Source: Paenibacillus oleatilyticus
GTDB lineage: Bacteria > Bacillota > Bacilli > Paenibacillales > NBRC-103111
Assembly: GCF_018998565.1 (NCBI RefSeq)
Contig: NZ_JAHNZO010000007.1
Location: 1-64,000 of the forward strand
Reading direction: 5' to 3'
DNA length: 64,000 nt
Below the pieces are notes generated by a model that was not told the DNA's origin, did no database searches, and saw only the letters and a list, made by a program, of their open reading frames with translations. Made by a program: the position numbers and the translations under genes. Of the stretch, positions 43,095 through 49,385 are shown piece by piece (the first letter of the stretch is position 1; the number at the start of each line of letters is the position of its first letter).

Positions 43095-43715
43095 ATGCCG
43101 AAATTTCGCAAAGAGGAAAAAGAAGCGATCCGCGAATGCTTGTTGTCCAAAGGAAAGGAGCTGTTCGTCCAATACGGCTTGAAGAAGACGAGCCTGGACG
43201 ATATCGTGGCCGCTTGCGGCATCGCGAAGGGCTCGTTCTACAGCTTTTTTGATACCAAAGAGGAGCTGTACTTCGAAATCGCCAAGCGGGAGGAAAGCTT
43301 CAAAGACCGTTTGCTGGCGGATATGATGTCCTCGGAGCTTCCGCCTAAAGTCCTGCTCCACGAGCTGTTCCGGACAAGCTTCGAGACGATTGATGCGAAT
43401 CCGTTCCTGCAACGGGTATTCCGGCAGGACGAATGGGAGCAGCTTGTCCGGAAGCTGCCGCAGGAAACGCTGCAGCAGCATGCGGAGGAGGATACCCGCG
43501 CCGCGCAGCGGCTCTTCGAGAAATGGCAGGGCCAAGGGGCTATGCTTCCTCTGGAGCACGAGGTTGTGGCCGGGCTGCTTCGGGCGGTCGTCTTCGTCTC
43601 GCTGCACAAAGCCGAGCTCGGGGATGTCTACGAGCGGGTGGTGGAGCTGCTGATCCGCTTCGTCGTCAACGGACTGACGTCTTCGGATGGCGATGGAACG
43701 AGAGAAGGCCAATGA
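43095..43715 (+). CDS. TetR family transcriptional regulator
   Basis: A 206-residue regulator. The N-terminal HTH shows KELFVQYGLKKTSLDDIVAACGIAKGSFYSFFDTKEELYFE. It starts one base after the serine hydrolase stop, with GGAGGAAG upstream, and its stop overlaps the next start (ATGA). All three genes should be one transcript, which the TetR protein may control. Confidence 0.9.
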   Translation: MPKFRKEEKEAIRECLLSKGKELFVQYGLKKTSLDDIVAACGIAKGSFYSFFDTKEELYFEIAKREESFKDRLLADMMSSELPPKVLLHELFRTSFETIDANPFLQRVFRQDEWEQLVRKLPQETLQQHAEEDTRAAQRLFEKWQGQGAMLPLEHEVVAGLLRAVVFVSLHKAELGDVYERVVELLIRFVVNGLTSSDGDGTREGQ

Positions 43716-44629
43716 ACCGACGTGTGGACGTTTGCCGTTTTGAAGACCAGCTACTGGAATACTCGGTTGCAGGAGAGGGCGAGCCGATTCTTGTAATGCA
43801 CGGCGGGCATTCCAACTGTTACGAGGAATTCGGCTACGAGGCCTTGATCCGCCAGGGGCACTGCTTGATTACCCCGTCCCGTGCGGGGTACGGCGGCACC
43901 TCCAAGGAGCTCGGGTCGAGCTTGACCCGAGCCTGCCGGGCGTACAATGCTTTGCTGGACCGGCTGCAGCTTGGCAAGGTGCATCTGTTGGCCGTTTCGG
44001 CTGGCGGCCCGAGCGGCATCCGTTTTGCTTCGCTGTACCCGGACCGTGTCCGCACATTCACGCTGCAATGCGCGGTGACGAAGGCTTGGCTGACTCCGCA
44101 GGATAAGGAATACCGCGTAGCACGGCTGCTGTTCCGTCCTCCTGCGGAAAAGGCGGTCTGGAAGCTGCTTGGCCGCTTGAACAACCGGTTTCCACGCTTC
44201 CTTTTCCGGCAGATGGCGCCTTCGTTCAGCACGCTCTCTCGGAGCGAAATCGTCGCGAAGGCTGACGAGGGGGATTGGGAAGCGTTCCGGCGGATGAACA
44301 ACCGGCAGCGGTCGGGCGACGGCTTTTTCATCGATTTGTCCCAGACCGGAGACATCACCCCGTCGGAGTTTGAAAATGTACGATGCCCGGCCCTCGTACT
44401 ACATAGCAAAAACGACCGGCTCGTCTCGCTGGAGCATGCATTTCACGCGCATCGCCATCTTCCGCAGTCGGAGCTTCGGCTGTTGGACACGTGGGGCCAT
44501 TTGATTTGGCTCGGGAAGGGCGCAGATGGGAGACGAACGAGGCGATGCTGGCTTTTTTGCACGGTAATCGGATATAGAGGTACGCATGGCTCATGCAACC
44601 ATTTGTGCGACTTTGCGTCTAATGGTTAA
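43712..44629 (+). pseudogene. Alpha/beta hydrolase with C-terminal frameshift
   Basis: An esterase/lipase-like alpha/beta hydrolase. Catalytic residues are present: Ser96 in AVSAGGPSG, Asp235 in HSKNDRLV and His263 in WGHLIWLG. After His263 the frame leaves the family pattern and runs 33 residues of unrelated Cys- and Arg-rich sequence to 44629. In another frame, from the G run at 44528-44530, the DNA reads ETNEAMLAFLHGNRI and stops at 44577, a normal ending for the family. One G seems to be missing from a GGGG run. The enzyme may still fold, since the triad is upstream of the shift. Sequencing error is an alternative. Confidence 0.75.
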
Positions 44630-44643
44630 AAGGAGAGGATTCC

Positions 44644-46164
44644 ATGAACTGGAAAATACCTTTGACCTGGCTGACGCTATGGTCGATACTGCTTCTTTGT
44701 TTCCCCGCGGCCACCCAAGCGGCTTCTGGAGACAAGAAAGTGCGGCTCCCCGACTTTCCTGTGCTCATCAACGGCCAAACGCTGGATAATGCGAAGCTGA
44801 AATACCCTTTTTTCGTCTACAAGGACATAACTTATTTGCCGCTCACCTGGGAATATACCCGGGCGCTCGCCATCTCGCTTTCCTTTGATCAGGATAAGGG
44901 GCTGCAGCTCGGCATGGGCGGAGGACAATTAAGCGGACGCTTTATCGGCTGGAAAAAGGAGGCGTTCCGACCCGACTTGTCCGGGTCCAATCCGCGGAAT
45001 CGCGCGTATACGGCGACCATGCCCGATTTCCCGGTAACGATAAGCAACAATTATATCGATAACGGGAGCGAGCCGTTTCCATTGCTGGAATGGAACGACG
45101 TCACTTATTTGCCGCTGACTTGGAAATACGCTCACGACATGCTGGGACTGGAGCTCGTATGGGACGAAAACAAGGGACTGAACGTCATCGGCGGACAGCA
45201 GCAGGTACTCGGGGCGATTTACTATGACGACGCGGATTACTTGTATATGTATCCCGAGCTTGTTACGGAACCGGGGCGTGGCGGCCTGAAAGTAAAAAAA
45301 TCGTTGGAAGAGACGCCGGTATGGATGACCGAAGAAGAGACGGGGGAGCTGCGAAAGCGCGTCGAAGAGCTGGAGAGGAAGAACGCAGGCGAACCGGTTT
45401 CTTTGGAGATGAAGGACGACGGGCTGTATTATCAAGGGCTACGGCTGCTGACCAAGGAGCAGATTACGGTAAGTCCGGGAGAAGCGGGCATGGCGGAAAT
45501 CAGGGGACTGAAGGGTACGCGTTTTGAGCTGCCTTCCGGCATAACGCTGGTGTCCGTTGAAAAAACCACGGCTTACAATACCGGCCATTCATTATATGAA
45601 TATCGCACGTTCCTGATTCTTCGGAAAGAGGTATCGGAAATCAAGGAGCTGCGGCAGCCTCTGGATCGGATCATTGCAAATGACGACGGGAGTTTCTGGC
45701 TGGTTTCCAACGGTGTCGATCTGATGCGCGGGAAGCTGCTGGCCGGCTCCCGACGGATTGCGCTGTTGGACGCCAAGGGCAACGTCCGTCTGGCGAACGA
45801 GGCGCTGAGCGAATCGGGTATTGTGGTGCCCGGCGTATCGACTCCAGGACTGAAGGATTTGTTAACGGATGATGGAAAACTGCTTATTTACCGCAGCGGC
45901 ATAAGCAACGACGGAAATTTTACGCCCCAGGATACGCAAGGGTATTATTGGCTGGACACCGGCTTCAACGTCTCCAAAGCGGACGCTCTGGATGCGCTGG
46001 CCAGGGAAGAGAGTTCCCCGGACCGTCCGAGCCTGAACAAGAGTGTCTACATGGGGAGCGACCGCAAATTTTACCTCTTGCGCACAAAGAACAATACGAT
46101 ATTCAACTACTCGGATAACAAAACGGGCAGATGGTACGATGATGAGCTGCTCGCCACGCAATAA
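44644..46164 (+). CDS. Exported stalk-domain protein
   Basis: A 506-residue secreted protein. A signal peptide (LTWLTLWSILLLCFPA, cleavage near TQA-AS) is followed by two similar modules, about 35-105 and 120-190, each starting PDFPV(L/T)I and containing a YLPLTW(E/K)Y motif. These look like copper-amine-oxidase N-terminal 'stalk' domains common in Paenibacillus surface proteins. A coiled segment lies at about 220-245, then a beta-rich region. GGAGAGG precedes the ATG. No enzyme motif is seen. It is the last chromosomal-looking gene before the phage-derived segment. Confidence 0.7.
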   Translation: MNWKIPLTWLTLWSILLLCFPAATQAASGDKKVRLPDFPVLINGQTLDNAKLKYPFFVYKDITYLPLTWEYTRALAISLSFDQDKGLQLGMGGGQLSGRFIGWKKEAFRPDLSGSNPRNRAYTATMPDFPVTISNNYIDNGSEPFPLLEWNDVTYLPLTWKYAHDMLGLELVWDENKGLNVIGGQQQVLGAIYYDDADYLYMYPELVTEPGRGGLKVKKSLEETPVWMTEEETGELRKRVEELERKNAGEPVSLEMKDDGLYYQGLRLLTKEQITVSPGEAGMAEIRGLKGTRFELPSGITLVSVEKTTAYNTGHSLYEYRTFLILRKEVSEIKELRQPLDRIIANDDGSFWLVSNGVDLMRGKLLAGSRRIALLDAKGNVRLANEALSESGIVVPGVSTPGLKDLLTDDGKLLIYRSGISNDGNFTPQDTQGYYWLDTGFNVSKADALDALAREESSPDRPSLNKSVYMGSDRKFYLLRTKNNTIFNYSDNKTGRWYDDELLATQ

Positions 46165-46167
46165 AGG

Positions 46168-46198
46168 AACGGCTCTCGGAAAACGAGAGCCGTTAACT
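46168..46198 (+). terminator. Rho-independent terminator
   Basis: AACGGCTCTCG and CGAGAGCCGTT form a perfect 11-bp stem with a five-base loop, followed by a short T-rich tail. The next 165 bp hold nothing I recognise. Confidence 0.75.
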
Positions 46199-46363
46199 TT
46201 TCAAAAACTATTCGTAAAAGAGATATTTTCCCTTATTCCAGGTTCAACGACACGATCCCCTTTTGACTTACCAAGTTTACGCAGCTTGATCCTCATGGAT
46301 ACTGTCGGACAGTGGGAAATTCAAGCTTAGGGGAGGGCAACGAGAAAGAGGGGCGTTTGCGCT

Positions 46364-46795
46364 TTAAAACTTCGTTTGCATGAAGCATTTCAGGATGGAG
46401 GAAGAAAATACGGCTTTCATCCCGTACCGTCTATCGATATTCGTCTTCAAGAAGACTTCATCTTGACCTTTCTCGTAAACATGGTGGGCTACAGAATAAG
46501 CGATCGTAGAGTCTTTGAGTTCATCAGAGAGGCTGCTGTTGATCACGGCGTAGTGTGTATCATACAGAGAAACGTAATACCCATATATGGTATCGGGCAT
46601 GGGTTGAAGATCGACCTTAAGACCCAAATGCCCGGCCAGTTCGGACGGAGTGCTGGAGTGAAATTGTTGAGTCAAGGCATACGCTTGATCTTGGATGTGA
46701 CGATGTTCGATCTTCAATTTGGCTTGTCTGTTTAGAAATTGCAGCGATGAGTAATTGTTAATTGAAACATCTGCTAGGCGACGACTCACGATCAT
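46364..46795 (-). CDS. ImmA/IrrE-like protein with degenerate zinc motif
   Basis: A 143-residue protein placed like ImmA, next to an XRE repressor. ImmA proteases cut the repressor to induce mobile elements through a HELGH zinc site. Here the matching helix reads YSVAHHVYEKGQ, so the HExxH pattern is lost and the expected second ligand is not evident. The surrounding layout (N-terminal helices, PDTIYGYYVSLYDTHYAVINSSL, then the helix) still fits the family. The frame extends to 46813, but GGAGG before ATG 46795 marks the start. It may be inactive or bind the repressor without cutting. Confidence 0.6.
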   Translation of the reverse strand: MIVSRRLADVSINNYSSLQFLNRQAKLKIEHRHIQDQAYALTQQFHSSTPSELAGHLGLKVDLQPMPDTIYGYYVSLYDTHYAVINSSLSDELKDSTIAYSVAHHVYEKGQDEVFLKTNIDRRYGMKAVFSSSILKCFMQTKF

Positions 46796-46895
46796 ATAAT
46801 CAACCTCCATCATTTACCGAAAACAGGTCCGATTTAATAAGTGTTAGAACTTAGAAGCACGACAACTGTTTTAAATCAATCAGGATGTTTTCCAG

Positions 46896-47264
46896 TTATT
46901 TTTTTGTAATATATAGTTCTTTTGCTTTAAGTATAACATTAATTAAAGATAATTCTAGTAAATTTTTCTCAGTCTCTGTCAGCTCTACTCCGCGGAACAT
47001 CACCTTCTTTTGGGCTAAAATGCTCTCCAGATCTACTTCGTTGGAACTATTCGTCGTCACCGGTTCTTTCCCCGTAAGGATCCAATCCAAAGAAACCTCG
47101 TATAAATCTGCCAAAACACGCAAGGTATTAATGTCCGGCTCGCTGCCTCCATTTTCATAGCGGCTTAAGGTCTTGTTGTTGATTCCGGTCCGTTCGGACA
47201 CGTCTTTTTGCTTAAAGTTTATTCGTTCCCTTGCATAGCGCAGTCGTTCAGAAACCGTAGACAT
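46896..47264 (-). CDS. XRE family repressor of the phage-derived element
   Basis: A 122-residue regulator. The HTH (about 6-60) reads RLRYARERINFKQKDVSERTGINNKTLSRYENGGSEP. The C-terminal half is helical with an acidic stretch (about 75-85), where ImmR-type repressors are cleaved or contacted. GGGAGGA precedes ATG 47264, though the frame is open to 47354. It should bind the three TCTCATTAAnnGAGA operators at 47530-47615, lying on its own upstream side, and so hold the element silent. Confidence 0.85.
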   Translation of the reverse strand: MSTVSERLRYARERINFKQKDVSERTGINNKTLSRYENGGSEPDINTLRVLADLYEVSLDWILTGKEPVTTNSSNEVDLESILAQKKVMFRGVELTETEKNLLELSLINVILKAKELYITKK

Positions 47265-47529
47265 AAAGGAATCCTCCCACTTATCAAAAAAGTAATAGTA
47301 CAGGCTGCCGTCTGGCTCAATTCTCAGGTTTCGAGGTTGACTTAAAAGGTGCATGGCTTAGGTCGCTGCGGGGAAGACGGCATGTAAGCTTTTTCGTTTT
47401 TTTCACATCGAAATGGACTTGTGATTTGCAGGAACGCTTCTCAGTATACTAGAGGCGCTTTTGGCGTTCAAAGTTCAAATGACTTCGCTACCGGAATATC
47501 TCCTTATGGAAATAACTATAGCATAGCGG

Positions 47530-47544
47530 TCTCATTAATTGAGA
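47530..47544. promoter_or_regulatory. XRE operator copy 1
   Basis: TCTCATTAATTGAGA, first of three near-identical 15-bp imperfect palindromes. It lies next to a TGCTATAGT on the minus strand (47515-47523), a possible extended -10 for the repressor gene. The 47,355-47,520 part of this gap shows nothing else clear. Confidence 0.75.
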
Positions 47545-47552
47545 AAAAAACA

Positions 47553-47581
47553 TTGTATTCTCATTAAATGAGAATTATAAT
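47553..47581 (+). promoter_or_regulatory. Rightward promoter under repressor control
   Basis: TTGTAT (47553-47558) and TATAAT (47576-47581) have the ideal 17-bp spacer, nearly filled by operator copy 2. This should be the main early promoter for the coiled-coil and ArpU-like genes. Confidence 0.75.
47559..47573. promoter_or_regulatory. XRE operator copy 2
   Basis: TCTCATTAAATGAGA occupies the spacer between the -35 and -10 boxes, so bound repressor excludes polymerase. Confidence 0.8.
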
Positions 47582-47600
47582 AGGCTTTGTTCGCTGATTA

Positions 47601-47615
47601 TCTCATTAATCGAGA
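47601..47615. promoter_or_regulatory. XRE operator copy 3
   Basis: TCTCATTAATCGAGA is the third copy, 20 bp past the -10 box, centred 42 bp from copy 2. Confidence 0.75.
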
Positions 47616-47638
47616 ATTACAGGAGGTGCAGCTATTTG

Positions 47639-47662
47639 ATGGTCATCCGCAATGTGTTGTAA
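47639..47662 (+). CDS. Possible leader peptide, 7 residues
   Basis: An ATG with a strong AGGAGGTG about 11 nt upstream opens a mini frame MVIRNVL and stops. It may be a leader peptide or a remnant start; there is no proof that it is translated. Confidence 0.3.
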   Translation: MVIRNVL

Positions 47663-47695
47663 CTCACGAACAAACTACTGGAAAGGAAGTTTAGT

Positions 47696-48724
47696 ATGCA
47701 GAACCTTCAACAAAGATATGAGGTCTTGGAAGCTGAGAAATCGTTATTGAACATGAACGACCAGGCAGATATGTTGAAACTTTTAGTGATTGAGAACGAA
47801 CAGGAGCAGCTACAAGCGCAAATGCATGAGCAAACGAGCACTCCAGCCGAAGAAGATCGTTCTCCTGTTCTCCCTGCAGAGCATGCATCGAGCGAATTCG
47901 ATCAAGAGCTGATCGTTTCCCCGCCGGATAGCGATGAAATTGAGCTGAAGTACGATTTTAACGATATTTTCGGAAACACGCAGGCCAATAAAATCATAAG
48001 CGAGCTTCTGCGAGAGCAAAAAGCCGCTTTGCAGTCACTGCATCACAATCAGTTGAGCGAACTCCAATCCGCCTACGCGGCGCAGGAAGAAGAATTGGAG
48101 TCAGGTGTTGAGCTTATTTATCAGTTTAAGCAGAAGCTGGAACAATTAAACACGAGTGCCTTGGAAAAAGAAGATTTACTGGGCAAACTGACGCTGCAAA
48201 ATCAGCATCTTCAGGATCAAATGAGTCAGTTGCAGCAAGAACGCGATGAGGCGATGGCCGCGCTGGACCATTTGAAAGCCGAGTTCAGCGGCAAAGCGGA
48301 AGAGCAGCAAAATGAAATCCTGCGCTTGCGGCAGCTTTTGAAACAGACGGAGACCCGGCAAAGTCCGGAACCAAGCGTGAAAGTAACAGGGACCTCCGAA
48401 ACGCTTGAGGAGCTTGTGCAAAAAGCGAAGGAAAGCGCAGCCGAAAAAGCGACGCAGCAGCTCCTTGCGAGCCATGCTGAAGTGCTGCCCCCTCTTGCGT
48501 TCCAGCCCAACGCTGTTATCCCTGTTCCTGCGTTGTCGGGACAAGCTGCGCAAACCGATGCGGTGGCTGTGGGACCTCTGCAAGAACAGATGAAAGATAT
48601 GCTGGTCTGGAAAAAGGATATGGAGGAATGGCGGGAAGGCGAAGCCGCTTGGCGGGTTGACGTCGAGAAGCAGTTGTCCAGACTCAGCCATGCAACTCTG
48701 GCGTCATTGACGGCAAACGTTTAA
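47696..48724 (+). CDS. Coiled-coil protein of the phage-derived element
   Basis: A 342-residue cytoplasmic protein dominated by long helical, Glu/Gln/Leu-rich heptads (about 90-215 and 235-265), with Pro-rich breaks near 50-80 and 265-290. No enzyme motif is visible. It lies between the repressor control region and the ArpU-like gene, an early position where many elements carry scaffold or regulatory proteins. AAAGGAAG precedes the ATG. I do not recognise the family. Confidence 0.65.
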   Translation: MQNLQQRYEVLEAEKSLLNMNDQADMLKLLVIENEQEQLQAQMHEQTSTPAEEDRSPVLPAEHASSEFDQELIVSPPDSDEIELKYDFNDIFGNTQANKIISELLREQKAALQSLHHNQLSELQSAYAAQEEELESGVELIYQFKQKLEQLNTSALEKEDLLGKLTLQNQHLQDQMSQLQQERDEAMAALDHLKAEFSGKAEEQQNEILRLRQLLKQTETRQSPEPSVKVTGTSETLEELVQKAKESAAEKATQQLLASHAEVLPPLAFQPNAVIPVPALSGQAAQTDAVAVGPLQEQMKDMLVWKKDMEEWREGEAAWRVDVEKQLSRLSHATLASLTANV

Positions 48725-48744
48725 TCGAAGAAAGGGAGAGACGC

Positions 48745-49215
48745 ATGACCAATACAGAGCGGGAAAAAGTCGTAACGCTTCTCAAAAACTATCAATCATA
48801 TAAATATGCGGTAGACAACTATGTGTCGGAAAGCTCGTATACGCTCTCCGTGTCCAAGCTGGATTTTGCTCCCCGTAATGGCAGTTACGGTTCGAGGGAG
48901 CCCGGCGTGCTGACCCATAGCTGCGAGCAAGACGCGGCGGACTATCGAATGTACAGCCGGCTTGTGCAAATGATTGAGGGTGCGCTCAAGACGTTGTCGG
49001 ATGTCGAATATGAAATTATTCATTATAAATGGATGAAGGGCTGGACCTTGAAAGAAATCGAGGTTCGCCGAAATTACGGCATTGATTCGACCAAAGCGAT
49101 TCATCGCCGCGCGCTGGAGAAGCTGGCGATTTGCTTCATGTTCACCGAGCCGGCGGAAATCCTGCCGGTGCAAAACCGCAGCTTGCCGGGCGAAACTCAA
49201 GAGGCGTTTGCGTAA
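48745..49215 (+). CDS. ArpU/RinA-like phage late transcription regulator
   Basis: A 156-residue protein with a C-terminal sigma-region-4-like HTH: DVEYEIIHYKWMKGWTLKEIEVRRNYGIDSTKAIHRRALEKL (about 87-130). Proteins of this type switch on late structural genes in Gram-positive phages and in PBSX-like elements (Xpf). It is separated by 20 bp from the coiled-coil gene, so both are probably early genes. The next gap (49,216-49,385) contains tandem repeats next to a -10 box, a likely target. Confidence 0.8.
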   Translation: MTNTEREKVVTLLKNYQSYKYAVDNYVSESSYTLSVSKLDFAPRNGSYGSREPGVLTHSCEQDAADYRMYSRLVQMIEGALKTLSDVEYEIIHYKWMKGWTLKEIEVRRNYGIDSTKAIHRRALEKLAICFMFTEPAEILPVQNRSLPGETQEAFA

Positions 49216-49217
49216 AC

Positions 49218-49251
49218 AACCACCTTTCAACCACCTTTCCCATGATATAGT
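49218..49251 (+). promoter_or_regulatory. Candidate late promoter with tandem 11-bp activator repeats
   Basis: AACCACCTTTC occurs twice head-to-tail (49218-49228 and 49229-49239), one helical turn apart. TATAGT follows at 49246-49251. No -35 consensus is present where the repeats lie, suggesting an activator (the ArpU-like protein) replaces it. Confidence 0.55.
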
Positions 49252-49315
49252 AATACCATGAGAAAGAATCGATACGAGCGAAGCCATGAAACTACTATAG
49301 ATGAAACATGTAAAA

Positions 49316-49359
49316 GTGATGGGAGCCGGCGCCGTTTGGCGCGGTGAACATCGCTTTTT
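49316..49359 (+). terminator. Strong hairpin with T run before the fibre operon
   Basis: GTGATG pairs with CATCGC and, inside, GCGCC with GGCGC; TTTTT-A-TTTT follows. It lies between the candidate late promoter and the first fibre gene, so it would attenuate the operon unless antitermination occurs. Confidence 0.65.
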
Positions 49360-49385
49360 ATTTTAGACGATACAGGAGGGTACAT

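Noticed and set aside
43712-44629. The Cys-rich C-terminal 33 residues of the hydrolase as a metal-binding domain
   Set aside because: The sequence is explained by a one-base shift at the G run; the other frame gives a standard family ending.
46896-47264. SOS (LexA) control by the TCTCATTAAnnGAGA sites
   Set aside because: The sites do not match the Gram-positive LexA box (CGAAC-N4-GTTCG). Their position beside an XRE gene makes XRE binding the simpler reading.
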